Assembly: GCF_014250685.1 (NCBI RefSeq)
Contig: NZ_JACFAJ010000006.1
Location: 124,001-188,000, forward strand
DNA from: Cetobacterium sp. 2A
GTDB taxonomy: Bacteria; Fusobacteriota; Fusobacteriia; Fusobacteriales; Fusobacteriaceae
DNA length: 64,000 nt
Direction of reading: 5' to 3'
This document shows, one piece after another, positions 35,099 through 44,445 of the stretch. Under the pieces are notes generated by a model, which was not told where the DNA came from, made no database searches, and saw only the letters and a list, made by a program, of their open reading frames with translations. Position numbers and translations under genes: made by a program. Position 1 is the stretch's first letter, and each line of letters begins with the position of its first letter.

Positions 35099-35710
35099 TT
35101 ATTGAAATATCTCTAGAAATAATTTTGCTATATTAGTCTTAGTAATTCTTCCGATTACCTCATAATTATTTCCATTTTTTTCTATAACTGGCATAGAATC
35201 AATCTGATGTTCTATGAGTTTTTTCACTGCATCTCTAATTTTGTCATTCTTTTCAGTAAAAATAACATTTGGAACTCTGGTCATAACAAGAGATACTGGA
35301 GTTTTTTCAGTGTCTATCTTTCCCATAACAACTTTTAATAAATCTTTTCTAGAAACAATTCCCTTTAAAAACTTTCCAGAAGTGACAAAAATACTTCCTA
35401 CATCTTTTGAAAACATCATAACAATAGTTTCATGAATACTAATTGACTCTTCAACACTAACAGAAGGACTCATTATATCTTTTACTTCAATATCAGTATT
35501 TATCAACATTTTAGACTTTATATTATCTGTCTTAAAAATATATCCCTTTTTTGGTTTTGATTCTATATATCCTAATTCTACTAAAATTCTAAAATCGGTT
35601 CTTAGTGCTGATCTTGTAAGTAAAAGTTTTTGCCCTATAGAATCTCCTGTTACTGGACCATTTATCTTAACAATTTCTATTATTTCCTTTTGTCTACTTG
35701 TTAATTCCAA
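35099..35710 (-). CDS. ccpN: CcpN-type repressor: HTH plus CBS pair
   Basis: About 203 residues. The N-terminal winged helix (1-60: TSRQKEIIEIVKINGPVTGD, RSALRTDFRILVELGYIESKPKKG) is followed by two CBS domains (VKDIMSPSVSV at about 80 and VSLVMTRVPNVIF at about 145). This is the CcpN/YqzB architecture; CcpN represses gluconeogenic genes in Bacillus, sensing ATP/ADP through the CBS pair. The frame opens at GTG 35719, but that GTG lies within the AGAGGTG that serves as ribosome site for TTG 35710, so I start at the TTG. It is the last gene of the gat run. Confidence 0.8.
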   Translation of the reverse strand: MELTSRQKEIIEIVKINGPVTGDSIGQKLLLTRSALRTDFRILVELGYIESKPKKGYIFKTDNIKSKMLINTDIEVKDIMSPSVSVEESISIHETIVMMFSKDVGSIFVTSGKFLKGIVSRKDLLKVVMGKIDTEKTPVSLVMTRVPNVIFTEKNDKIRDAVKKLIEHQIDSMPVIEKNGNNYEVIGRITKTNIAKLFLEIFQ

Positions 35711-35722
35711 ACTATTCACCTC

Positions 35723-37168
35723 TTAAGATAACTTTTTTTCAACTATTTCTGTTACCATTTGAGGATTGGCTTTCCCTTTAGAAATTTTCATAACTTGTCC
35801 TATAAGCCCTTTTAATACTCTTGGTTTTCTACCCTCATCTGAATTTTTATAATCTTCTATCATTTGAGGATTTTCTGCTAGAACTTTGTCTACCATCTCT
35901 TCAATTGCACCCGTATCAGCTACCTGAAGCATTCCTTTTTCTCTAACTATAACTTCTGGATCTCTTATATCAGTTAATCTAATTTCAAACAGTTCTTTTG
36001 CTATTTTTGAAGATATTACATTCGTTCCAATTAGGTTTATTATTTTTGCCAAATCTTCCGATGAAATTGTAAATTCTTCAATAGTTTTTCCTGATTCTTT
36101 TAGATTTCTTAATACTTCTGTCATTATCCAGTTAGAAGAAAGTTTTGGATTTTTGGTAATTTTTGTCACAGCTTCGAAATAATCTGCAAGTTCAATTTCT
36201 TCAGATAAAATTTGAGCATCATATTCTGGAATAGAATAATCTTTTATAAATCTCGCTACTTTTTCTACTTTTGATTCTGGCATAGTTTTAGCTATTTCTT
36301 CTACTTCTTTATCAGTTATAACTAACTTTAATAGATCAGGTTCTGAGAAGTATCTGTAATCCATAGCTTCTTCTTTACTTCTCATAATTCTTGTTACTTG
36401 AGATTCATCATCCCAAAGTCTAGTTTCCTGATCAATTTTTCCACCATTCTCAATAACATCAATCTGTCTTCCAATCTCATAATCAATTGCTCTAGCAACA
36501 GCTTTAAATGAATTAAGATTTTTTACCTCAACTCTTGTTCCAAATTTCTCTGTCCCTTTTTCTCTTACAGAGATATTAGCATCACATCTTAATGATCCTA
36601 GTTCCATTGAAACATCACTGATTCCAGTATATTTTATTGTACTTTTTAATAAATTAAGATACTCATATGCCTCTTCTGAACTTCTTAAATCAGGATCTGA
36701 TATAATCTCAATCAATGGCATAGATGCTCTATTAAAGTTTATAAATGATTCTTCTCCAGCATGAATTGATTTACCAGCATCTTCTTCTATTTGAATTCTA
36801 GTAATTCCAACTCTAATATCTTTTCCTGAATTCATCTTAAATTCCAAATGACCCTTTTCACAGTATGGTGTTTCAAATTGAGTTATTTGATAATTTTTGG
36901 GAGTATCTGGATAGAAATAATTTTTTCTATCAAAAGCACTCACGTTATTTACTTTACAATTTAGTGCAAGAGCAGCTTTTATAGCGTACTCTACAACCTT
37001 TTTATTAAGTTTTGGCAATGCTCCAGGATGTCCTAAACATATAGGACAAGTATGACTATTTGAATCTGCGTTATCATAGTTAGCACTACAACCACACCAA
37101 ACCTTAGTTCCTGTTTTTAGCTGAAGATGTACTTCAAGTCCGATTACTGATTCCCATTCTCTTACCAT
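35723..37168 (-). CDS. gatB: Asp/Glu-tRNA amidotransferase subunit B
   Basis: A 481-residue protein. VIGLEVHLQLKT at the N-terminus, GSLRCDANISVREKG and ETRLWDDESQVT with TRIMRSKEEAMDYRYFSEPDL are GatB landmarks; the YqeY-like tail is present, ending NPQMVTEIVEKKL. It binds the misacylated tRNA and phosphorylates the acid for GatA's ammonia. The start overlaps gatA's stop by one base (TAATG), giving translational coupling. Confidence 0.96.
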   Translation of the reverse strand: MVREWESVIGLEVHLQLKTGTKVWCGCSANYDNADSNSHTCPICLGHPGALPKLNKKVVEYAIKAALALNCKVNNVSAFDRKNYFYPDTPKNYQITQFETPYCEKGHLEFKMNSGKDIRVGITRIQIEEDAGKSIHAGEESFINFNRASMPLIEIISDPDLRSSEEAYEYLNLLKSTIKYTGISDVSMELGSLRCDANISVREKGTEKFGTRVEVKNLNSFKAVARAIDYEIGRQIDVIENGGKIDQETRLWDDESQVTRIMRSKEEAMDYRYFSEPDLLKLVITDKEVEEIAKTMPESKVEKVARFIKDYSIPEYDAQILSEEIELADYFEAVTKITKNPKLSSNWIMTEVLRNLKESGKTIEEFTISSEDLAKIINLIGTNVISSKIAKELFEIRLTDIRDPEVIVREKGMLQVADTGAIEEMVDKVLAENPQMIEDYKNSDEGRKPRVLKGLIGQVMKISKGKANPQMVTEIVEKKLS

Positions 37169-38604
37169 TAAAATCTCCCCTTTTCAAAAGCATCTCCTGC
37201 TCTTAATATATCTTCTTCTCTAAATGGTTTTCCTAATAACTGGATACCTACAGGTAATCCGTTAGCAAGTCCTGCTGGAACTGAAATTCCTGGTATTCCT
37301 GCTAAATTTGCAGAGATAGTAAATATATCTTCCAAGTATAACTCAACTGGAGATTTTTTCTCATCTATTCTAAATGCCGTAGATGGAGTAACTGGAGTAA
37401 ATATGATATCTACATTTTCAAATGCTACGTCAAAATCATTCTTTATAAGTCTTCTAACTTTTTGTGCTTTTTTGAAATAAGCATCAAAGAATCCTGCACT
37501 TAAAACATAAGTTCCTATCATGATTCTTCTCTTAACTTCATCTCCAAATCCTTCACTTCTTGATTTCACATAAAGATCATTTATATCCTTTAAGTTTTCT
37601 GCTCTATAACCATATCTAACACCATCATATCTTGCTAAGTTCGAACTAGCTTCCGCTGGTGCCAAAACATAATACGTTGGAACAGCATATTTTGTATGAG
37701 GAAGAGAAATCTCAACAATTTCAGCTCCTAACGTTCTAAATGTTTCTAATGATCTTTCTACAACATCTCTAACTTCAGGTCTAATTCCTTCTATGAAATA
37801 CTCTTTAGGAACTCCAATCTTCATTCCCTTTATATCTCCTGTTAGTGACTCCAAATAGTTAGGAACCTTAACATCTTCAAGAGTAGCATCAAACTCATCC
37901 ATCCCAGCTATAACATTCATTGCCAAAGCAGCATCTTTTACAGTTTTTGTAAAAGGACCTATTTGATCAAGTGATGAAGCAAAAGCCATAAGTCCATATC
38001 TTGAAACTCTTCCATATGTTGGTTTAAGACCTACAACTCCACAAAATGAAGCTGGTTGTCTTATACTTCCACCAGTATCAGATCCAAGAGAGATGAAGCA
38101 CTGCTCAGCTGCAACAGATGTCGCCGCTCCTCCACTACTTCCACCAGGAACTCTTTCTAAGTCCCAAGGATTTTTTGTAACTTTTTCATAACAAGATGTA
38201 GTTGTAGTAGAACCCATTGCAAACTCATCCATGTTTGTTTTTCCAATTATTATTGCATCTGCAGCTTTAAGCTTTTCAACAACTGTTGCATCATAGATAC
38301 CAATATAATTATTTAAAATTTTAGATGCTCCTGTTGTTAAATCTCCAACAGATACCATATTATCTTTTATTGAAACTGGAACCCCTGCTAAAGCTCCTAA
38401 TTTATCACCATTTTTAACTTTTAAATCTATTAATTTAGCTTCTTCAAGAGCTTTTTCTTTCCTAAGAGATACAAAACTTCCAATTTCATTATCAGTATCT
38501 TCTATTCTTTTAAAAATCGCATTAACGACTTCTTCAGCTGTTAGTTGTCCTGTTACAACTTTATCTCTAATCTCTAAAGCTGTTAATTTGTAAATATTTT
38601 CCAT
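37168..38604 (-). CDS. gatA: Asp/Glu-tRNA amidotransferase subunit A
   Basis: A 478-residue amidase-signature enzyme. The Ser-cisSer-Lys triad lies in VSIKDNM and PGGSSGGAATSVAA with GSDTGGSIRQPASFCG. It releases ammonia from Gln for tRNA-dependent formation of Gln/Asn. It is coupled to gatB and follows gatC by 27 bases. Confidence 0.96.
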   Translation of the reverse strand: MENIYKLTALEIRDKVVTGQLTAEEVVNAIFKRIEDTDNEIGSFVSLRKEKALEEAKLIDLKVKNGDKLGALAGVPVSIKDNMVSVGDLTTGASKILNNYIGIYDATVVEKLKAADAIIIGKTNMDEFAMGSTTTTSCYEKVTKNPWDLERVPGGSSGGAATSVAAEQCFISLGSDTGGSIRQPASFCGVVGLKPTYGRVSRYGLMAFASSLDQIGPFTKTVKDAALAMNVIAGMDEFDATLEDVKVPNYLESLTGDIKGMKIGVPKEYFIEGIRPEVRDVVERSLETFRTLGAEIVEISLPHTKYAVPTYYVLAPAEASSNLARYDGVRYGYRAENLKDINDLYVKSRSEGFGDEVKRRIMIGTYVLSAGFFDAYFKKAQKVRRLIKNDFDVAFENVDIIFTPVTPSTAFRIDEKKSPVELYLEDIFTISANLAGIPGISVPAGLANGLPVGIQLLGKPFREEDILRAGDAFEKGRF

Positions 38605-38631
38605 TAGAGAATCCTCCTTATTAGTAATTTA

Positions 38632-38922
38632 TTACTCTCCTACAACTTTTGGAACTATTATTGCTCCATCCTCAGAACTTGGTGCATTTAATATTGCATC
38701 TGCAACACTAATTGATGGCTTAATTTCATCTTCTCTAAAATTATTTACTCCATCATTCACCTGTGTTAAAGGCTCTACATTATCTGTATTTACCTCACTA
38801 AGAACATCAATATATTTTATTATATCGTTTAATTCATTTTGAAATTTTTCAATTTCTTCAAGTTTAAATTCAAGTCTTGCTAATTTAGCAACATTTAAGA
38901 CTTCTTCTCTAGTTAAAGACAT
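38632..38922 (-). CDS. gatC: Asp/Glu-tRNA amidotransferase subunit C
   Basis: A 96-residue subunit: MSLTREEVLNVAKLARLEF, EKFQNELNDIIKYIDVLSEVNT and the NFREDEIKPS and ILNAPSSEDGAIIVPKV end are diagnostic. It stabilises GatA. AGGAGG precedes the ATG. Confidence 0.95.
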   Translation of the reverse strand: MSLTREEVLNVAKLARLEFKLEEIEKFQNELNDIIKYIDVLSEVNTDNVEPLTQVNDGVNNFREDEIKPSISVADAILNAPSSEDGAIIVPKVVGE

Positions 38923-38958
38923 CCCTTTTCCTCCTAAAAATAGTTTTAAATATTTATT

Positions 38959-39672
38959 TTACATAGATTGAAGATATAATACTTCTTCTCTAGTTAATTT
39001 TCTGTAACTTCCAACTTCTAAACCACGAAGAGTGATTTTTCCAATAGAATCTCTTCTAAGAAACTTTACTGGATGCTTTATAGCGTCAAACATTCTTCTT
39101 ACTTGTCTATTTCTTCCTTCTCTAATTGCAATCGAAACTTCACTCTTACCTTTTTCTCTTCTAATAATCTTTACTTTTGCTGGAAGAGTTGCTCCATCTT
39201 CTAATATAACACCTTTAGCTAATCTTGATAATTCTTTATCCTTTACTTCTCCAGCTATAATTGCAAAATATTCTTTATATACTTCAGCTTTTGGATGTAT
39301 AACTCTATTAAAAAGTTCTCCATCATTTGTTAAAAGTATCAGACCTTCAGTTTCTGAGTCAAGTCTACCTATTGGGAAAATTCTTTCTGGACAATCTATT
39401 AAATCAATAACTGTTTTTCTTCCTCTATCATCTTTAGCTGTACTTAAAACACCTTTTGGTTTATTTAGCATATAATAAACTTTTCTTTCCACTTTATTTT
39501 TCTCTAAAGGTTTTCCATTTATAGTTATAACTTCTTCCCCAGTAACTTTTAATCCTGCAGTTGCTAGTACTCCATTAACCTTTATAGCCTTTATCTCTAT
39601 TAATCTGTCTATCTCTCTTCTTGACGCTATCCCTACTGATGATAAATATTTATTAATTCTTATTTCTTCCAC
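38959..39672 (-). CDS. rluB: RsuA/RluB-family 23S rRNA pseudouridine synthase
   Basis: A 237-residue enzyme. The N-terminal S4 RNA-binding domain (IRINKYLSSVGIASRREIDRLI) is followed by the catalytic GRLDSETEGLILLTNDG with its Asp, and REGRNRQVRRMFDAI near the end. The family modifies 23S (RluB) or 16S (RsuA) rRNA; RluB is favoured by its place next to scpB, the usual scpAB-rluB arrangement. It overlaps scpB by 20 bases. Confidence 0.88.
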   Translation of the reverse strand: MEEIRINKYLSSVGIASRREIDRLIEIKAIKVNGVLATAGLKVTGEEVITINGKPLEKNKVERKVYYMLNKPKGVLSTAKDDRGRKTVIDLIDCPERIFPIGRLDSETEGLILLTNDGELFNRVIHPKAEVYKEYFAIIAGEVKDKELSRLAKGVILEDGATLPAKVKIIRREKGKSEVSIAIREGRNRQVRRMFDAIKHPVKFLRRDSIGKITLRGLEVGSYRKLTREEVLYLQSM

Positions 39673-40201
39673 TTATTTTCTCCTTTGTTTCTTCATAGTT
39701 AGGAAGTTCATTTACCGAATCTATTCCTAAATAACCTAAAAACTTATCAGTTATTTCATATAAATTTGGTCTTCCTATACTTTCTCTTTTTCCACAAACC
39801 ACAATAAATTTTTTATTCTCTAAATTTTGAATAATTTTATCTACAGAAACCCCTCTTATCGCTTCAATTTCAGTCTTTGTAACCGGTTGGTTATAAGCTA
39901 TTATCGAAAGTGTTTCTAAAGAGGCTCCTGAGAGTTTTTTAGGTTTTGCATCTTGTTCAAAATATTTATTGATTACTTCTCCACAAATGGGATTTGTAAC
40001 TAAATATACTAACTCTTCATGCATCTCTATGTTTATTCCGGTTCCTTTTCTTTCATTTTTTAATTCCTGCAAAAGTAAAAGCATTTTATCTAAAGACAGA
40101 GAAAAAAATTTACATAAATCTTTTATCTTTATTTCATCTCCGCCCAATAATAAAATTGACTCAACTTGTGTTTTTAATCCTATTTGATTTCTTAAATTCA
40201 T
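39653..40201 (-). CDS. scpB: Segregation and condensation protein B
   Basis: A 182-residue protein with two winged helices. VESILLLGGDEIKIKDL, LSGASLETLSIIAYNQPVTKTEIEAIRGVSVD and FIVVCGKRESIGRPNLYEITDKFL are ScpB signatures. It forms the Smc-ScpAB condensin with SMC and ScpA. scpA, usually adjacent, is absent here; a secreted unknown protein precedes it with ATGA overlap. Confidence 0.92.
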   Translation of the reverse strand: MNLRNQIGLKTQVESILLLGGDEIKIKDLCKFFSLSLDKMLLLLQELKNERKGTGINIEMHEELVYLVTNPICGEVINKYFEQDAKPKKLSGASLETLSIIAYNQPVTKTEIEAIRGVSVDKIIQNLENKKFIVVCGKRESIGRPNLYEITDKFLGYLGIDSVNELPNYEETKEKISGRNKN

Positions 40202-41769
40202 TGCATCCCCCTATACTGAACTATCTTTAAATATAAATATAGAGGATATGTATATATACCTATAAAATTTTCATCTTCAATTTGTAATTTAGGAACTATG
40301 TATCCTTTATTTCCTTTTATTAGTTCTTCTAACCTACTAAATAGAATATCTCCTTTTCTGGTCATTCCATTTTCATAAAGTTTTAAAGTGTACTCTAAAT
40401 TGTTTTCTAAATCTATTTCTGAATTTTCAGAAGATTTCAAAACTCCAATTTTTTTATCATAATAGTTTATATACATTTTCTCCAATATCTTTATTCTCTC
40501 ATTTGATGGTAATATTTCCAAGTATTTTATGGATTTTAAGTTGTCAAATCCACCTGGCAACCTCAAAATTGTATTTTTTATTTCTATTCCTATATGTTCA
40601 AAATGGAATCTCATATAGTTTAACGACGTTTCATTTTGAACAAAATTTTTATAAATATTTAAAAATCTCCAAAGAGTATAGGCATTTTCTAGATCTGATT
40701 CTGTTTCAATTCTATCCTTATTTTCAAGAAGTTCCTTCAATGAATTATCAATATTTGGTTGTATTACTTCCGTAAATACATCTTTTTCAATTTTCAACTT
40801 ACCAGTATTAATAATTTTAAACAAATATAAATAGTATTCTATATTTTCTAAATTATTTTTTCTTTCACTAGATATATCTTGAACAACTTTATTAACTAAA
40901 TCATTTTCACCATATACAGACAATATATATGCTATTCTTAATCTATCTTGAAAACTTGGTAAACTTTTATTATATGCTATACTTTGAGGAATTACATTAT
41001 TTTCTGAAATCATCTTTAAAAACTCTAATTCTTTTATAGTTAGACTTTTCATTCCTAAAAAATTTTTAGTAAAATCATTCCAAAAAATATGTTGTTCTTT
41101 TAAAAATCTATTATTATCTTCTGTGTAGTCCACTACATTTTTATGCTTAAAATTAAAAACTAATTTATCCCCCTGCATCTTATCCTTAACTTCTGTAAAA
41201 AAATATAATCTCTGACCAGTATTTTTTCTTATTTTTTCATTTACAGGAGTCATATTAAATTTTAAAAATTCCACAGGTTTAGCGATAAATAAAAGTCCTG
41301 TATTATTTATCGAGTTAAAAGAAGTTGTGTCTCCAAAGTAATAGTACATTCCATCAAATTCTATATCTACCGACTCAGAAGATGGAGATATCATATATAT
41401 TATCTGAAAATCTCCTTTCCAATTGAGATTAGAAGTATCGGTCATCATATATAGTACTCTTTTATCTGAGACAGATGGGAATATATGAGTTGTCACTTTA
41501 TTCCCATCGATTAGATATTCTATCTTTAAAAGATTACTATTTTCCGCTATAACCTTATATGAGCCTGCCTCCATAGAATACATTTCATTATTTTTTTTAA
41601 AATATATTCCCATCTGAGAAATATCAATAAGTTGAAATATATCCCCTCTTACATATTTTAATCTATTAATTTTATTATCATAAAAAAGAGCTATCTCTCC
41701 ATTGGTGGTGAGATAGTCTGCCTGAACTATAGAAAATACTAATATATACAAGAGTATTAATCTCTTCAT
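40198..41769 (-). CDS. Secreted protein of unknown function between mreB and scpB
   Basis: A 523-residue protein with signal peptide MKRLILLYILVFSIVQA. The N-terminal about 210 residues look beta-rich (YLTTNGEIALFYDNKINRLKYV start, repeated aromatic residues) and the C-terminal about 300 look helical with regular hydrophobic spacing (KELEFLKMISENNV, RLRIAYILSVYGENDL, ENIEYYLYLFKI). A beta-sandwich then alpha barrel order recalls six-hairpin glycosidases, but no catalytic motif was seen, so this is only a hint. It overlaps scpB by ATGA and follows mreB by 11 bases, so it is made together with the cell-shape gene and may act in the envelope. Confidence 0.78.
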   Translation of the reverse strand: MKRLILLYILVFSIVQADYLTTNGEIALFYDNKINRLKYVRGDIFQLIDISQMGIYFKKNNEMYSMEAGSYKVIAENSNLLKIEYLIDGNKVTTHIFPSVSDKRVLYMMTDTSNLNWKGDFQIIYMISPSSESVDIEFDGMYYYFGDTTSFNSINNTGLLFIAKPVEFLKFNMTPVNEKIRKNTGQRLYFFTEVKDKMQGDKLVFNFKHKNVVDYTEDNNRFLKEQHIFWNDFTKNFLGMKSLTIKELEFLKMISENNVIPQSIAYNKSLPSFQDRLRIAYILSVYGENDLVNKVVQDISSERKNNLENIEYYLYLFKIINTGKLKIEKDVFTEVIQPNIDNSLKELLENKDRIETESDLENAYTLWRFLNIYKNFVQNETSLNYMRFHFEHIGIEIKNTILRLPGGFDNLKSIKYLEILPSNERIKILEKMYINYYDKKIGVLKSSENSEIDLENNLEYTLKLYENGMTRKGDILFSRLEELIKGNKGYIVPKLQIEDENFIGIYTYPLYLYLKIVQYRGMQ

Positions 41770-41780
41770 AACAACTCCTT

Positions 41781-42827
41781 TTAATAGTCGTTTTCTGGAG
41801 ATATTAAAACTTTACTATACTTATCAAATTCTTTTAAAAGAACTTGTATTCCATTTATTACCGCATTTAATGGTTCATCAGATGTAGTAACATTAAGATT
41901 TAAGTTTTCTGCAATTCTTTTATCTATTCCTCTAAGAAGGGCTCCCCCTCCTCCTAAATATATTCCTTTTCTTTTTATATCAGAAGATAATTCTGGTGGA
42001 GTTTTTTCTAATATAACTTTGATTTCTTCTATTATCTGATAGATAGCTTCATCCAATGCTTCTACGATTTCTGAAGAATGAATTTTAACATTTTTAGGAA
42101 GTCCATTTAATATATTTCTTCCACTTATTTCTATAAATATATCCTCTTCTAAATCCATTACTGCTCCAACTGAAATTTTTATTTCTTCAGCAGTTTTTTC
42201 TCCAATTAATAGGTTATGTTTTTGTCTAACATAATCTATTATAAGAGTGTCAAACTTATCTCCAGCTATTTTCAGTGAAGTTGTTTTTACAATTCCTCCT
42301 AAAGATATAACCGCAATCTCTGTTGTTCCTCCACCAATATCTACAACCAGATTTCCTTCCGGCTCAAATATGTTAAGACCCATTCCTATAGCTGCAGCCA
42401 TTGGCTCTTCAATAAGATATGCCTCTCTAGCTCCTGCTTCTCTTGTAACATCCATTACAGCTCTTTTTTCAACTTGTGTAACTCCTGCTGGAACACATAT
42501 TATAACTCTAGGGCTAGATAAGAATCTGCTACTATTTACTCTTCTATAGAACTCTCTTAACATCTTTTCAGTAATTTCATAATCAGCAATAACTCCATTT
42601 TTCAATGGTCTTATAGCATCTACACTTTGAGGAGTTTTCCCAAGCATCTGCTTAGCTTTTTCTCCTACTTCAAACATCTCTTTTGTTTTATTATTTACAG
42701 CAACTACTGATGGATCATTTAAAATTATTCCCTTATTTTTTACACAGATAAGAGTGTTAGAAGTTCCTAAATCTATTCCTAAATCCTCTGAAAATATTCC
42801 CCAAAATTTACCTAAATATTTTTTCAT
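41781..42827 (-). CDS. mreB: Rod-shape actin homologue MreB
   Basis: A 348-residue actin-fold protein. DLGIDLGTSNTLICVKNKG (phosphate 1), VVDIGGGTTEIAVISLGGIV (phosphate 2) and YLGGGGALLRGIDKRI (adenosine loop) are intact, and the EPMAAAIGMGL connector is present. It forms membrane-bound filaments that guide lateral wall synthesis. mreC and mreD are not next to it; maf lies 21 bases upstream, the common maf-mreB order. Confidence 0.94.
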   Translation of the reverse strand: MKKYLGKFWGIFSEDLGIDLGTSNTLICVKNKGIILNDPSVVAVNNKTKEMFEVGEKAKQMLGKTPQSVDAIRPLKNGVIADYEITEKMLREFYRRVNSSRFLSSPRVIICVPAGVTQVEKRAVMDVTREAGAREAYLIEEPMAAAIGMGLNIFEPEGNLVVDIGGGTTEIAVISLGGIVKTTSLKIAGDKFDTLIIDYVRQKHNLLIGEKTAEEIKISVGAVMDLEEDIFIEISGRNILNGLPKNVKIHSSEIVEALDEAIYQIIEEIKVILEKTPPELSSDIKRKGIYLGGGGALLRGIDKRIAENLNLNVTTSDEPLNAVINGIQVLLKEFDKYSKVLISPENDY

Positions 42828-42848
42828 TCAATTCACCTCTAAAATTTT

Positions 42849-43427
42849 TCATATATTTCCCATTTCTTCTAAGGATACTCCTATCCTTTTTAAATTTTCT
42901 ATAAATTTTCCAATCGGAAATCCAACTACTCCAAAGAAATCTCCATCAATTCTATCCACAAAAACAGCCCCTTTTCCCTGTACACCATATGCACCGGCTT
43001 TATCCATAGGCTCTAATGTTCCTATATACCAATTGATTTCTTCATCTTTTAATTCTTTGAAATAAACATCTGTAGTTTCATAATTATTTATCTCAATATT
43101 TTTATTCAAGCAAATTATTGTATAAGCAGTAATAACTCTGTTCTTTTTTCCTGATAAAGCTCTTAACATATCAAATGCATCTTTAGAATCTTTAGGTTTC
43201 CCTAGAATTTTTCCATCTAACTCTACAACAGTATCTGCTCCAACCACGTATTCATCAGGGTTTTTTACTGCAACAGCAATTGTCTTCTTTCTTGAAATAT
43301 CCATAATTTGATCTGTAATTTCTATTTTGTCACTTACTTCATCAACATTTTCTGTAGCTATTTTAAGATTAAATCCAAAATTTTCCAAAATTTCTTTTCT
43401 TCTAGGAGACTTGGATGCTAGTATCAT
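42849..43427 (-). CDS. maf: Maf-like nucleotide pyrophosphatase
   Basis: A 192-residue protein. ILASKSPRRKEILENFG and the ADTVVELDGKILGKPKD stretch with its catalytic Asp are Maf hallmarks, as is KAGAYGVQGKGA. It hydrolyses modified or canonical (d)NTPs (dTTP/UTP in many members) and influences septation. Its start lies 26 bases inside the upstream membrane-protein gene. Confidence 0.92.
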   Translation of the reverse strand: MILASKSPRRKEILENFGFNLKIATENVDEVSDKIEITDQIMDISRKKTIAVAVKNPDEYVVGADTVVELDGKILGKPKDSKDAFDMLRALSGKKNRVITAYTIICLNKNIEINNYETTDVYFKELKDEEINWYIGTLEPMDKAGAYGVQGKGAVFVDRIDGDFFGVVGFPIGKFIENLKRIGVSLEEMGNI

Positions 43428-44304
43428 TTTTTTCTATTTCCTCCTCTTCCTCAGTTTTCTCTTCATCTTCAACTTTTTCAGTTTCTATTTCTTCTACCTT
43501 CTCTTCTTCTAGTAAAATCTCAGTTTCCTCTTCAATAAATTCTTCAACTTTTTCAGTTTCCTCAAGATCTTCATTGAGAATTATTTTTAATTTTACTATT
43601 TCTTCTGTTTCTTCTTCGATTTGTTTTAAAACAAGATTATTTTGTATCGCTTCTTCGACCGCATCTTGAATATCTTTTTCTCTTTGTTTCTCTAACGCCT
43701 CTACATAGCTTATCTCTAGCTTCTCTTGATATTCTTTAATAGCAATCTGTTCTTTTAGTAATTTTTCTTTTTTAATTCTCTCTCTTCTATTACGTATTGC
43801 ATTTATAATAGCACATACCGTTATTCTTACTTCTTTTGCTATTAATATCAATACAGATAAAAAAATTAAAAATCCTAAAACAGAGTAGATCCATTTTTTT
43901 TCAAACCTATTATAAATTTCAAGTAACAGATAAGTTGGAAGTGTTCCTATATTATAATCAAAAACTCCCATCTCTATAATATAAGATTCTATATCGGAAA
44001 TAGAATCTAATTTATAGATTAAATCCAATAAATAACCATAAACTACTGAAAAACAAAATATTACAAAGAAAATCAATCTTGTTTTTAAGACAATTTTTTT
44101 CTTTTTATTTTTCATATACATAGGAAATGGAGAAACTGCTAAGACAATTAAAAACAATAATTGGAATACTCCCAGATAGTTTTTAATCTTTTCATAAAAA
44201 GAAAATTTATCCAAAAAATTTGTAAAAAAATAACCGTAAAAAAAATATACTACAGAAATTAAATATATATTTTTTATAGTAAATACACTTATTATTTTTT
44301 TCAT
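43402..44304 (-). CDS. Unknown membrane protein with acidic coiled-coil tail
   Basis: A 300-residue protein. Four or five hydrophobic segments lie in residues 7-165 (YLISVVYFFYGYFF, YLGVFQLLFLIVLAV, RLIFFVIFCFSVVYGY, WIYSVLGFLIFLSVLILIA). After a basic stretch (about 166-190) comes a Glu-rich tail, probably coiled coil (about 185-245), and then an almost pure Glu/Val/Thr low-complexity region to the end. I do not recognise a family. It heads the maf-mreB run and has a clear promoter. Confidence 0.75.
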   Translation of the reverse strand: MKKIISVFTIKNIYLISVVYFFYGYFFTNFLDKFSFYEKIKNYLGVFQLLFLIVLAVSPFPMYMKNKKKKIVLKTRLIFFVIFCFSVVYGYLLDLIYKLDSISDIESYIIEMGVFDYNIGTLPTYLLLEIYNRFEKKWIYSVLGFLIFLSVLILIAKEVRITVCAIINAIRNRRERIKKEKLLKEQIAIKEYQEKLEISYVEALEKQREKDIQDAVEEAIQNNLVLKQIEEETEEIVKLKIILNEDLEETEKVEEFIEEETEILLEEEKVEEIETEKVEDEEKTEEEEEIEKNDTSIQVS

Positions 44305-44338
44305 AAAATGCTACCTCTTAGTTTTCAACGCTTATAAC

Positions 44339-44367
44339 ATTGTATCATAGAGATTTTTAGTTTTCAA
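44339..44367 (-). promoter_or_regulatory. Promoter for the membrane protein-maf-mreB-gat run
   Basis: Minus strand TTGAAA (44362-44367), 17-base spacer, TACAAT (44339-44344), about 28 bases before the ATG at 44304. Confidence 0.7.
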
Positions 44368-44403
44368 GAAATATACCCTCTACTTTTTTAAAGTTTTTTT
44401 TTG

Positions 44404-44412
44404 TGATATAAT
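44404..44412 (+). promoter_or_regulatory. Extended -10 promoter for rseC-like gene
   Basis: TGATATAAT, a perfect extended -10 ending 33 bases before the ATG at 44446. Confidence 0.65.
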
Positions 44413-44445
44413 CCAAATATAATGATTCTAATAATGAGGTGCTTT

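Noticed and set aside
43415-43669. Ser-rich reading frame opposite the Glu-rich tail
   Set aside because: It is the antisense shadow of GAA codons with no start signal.
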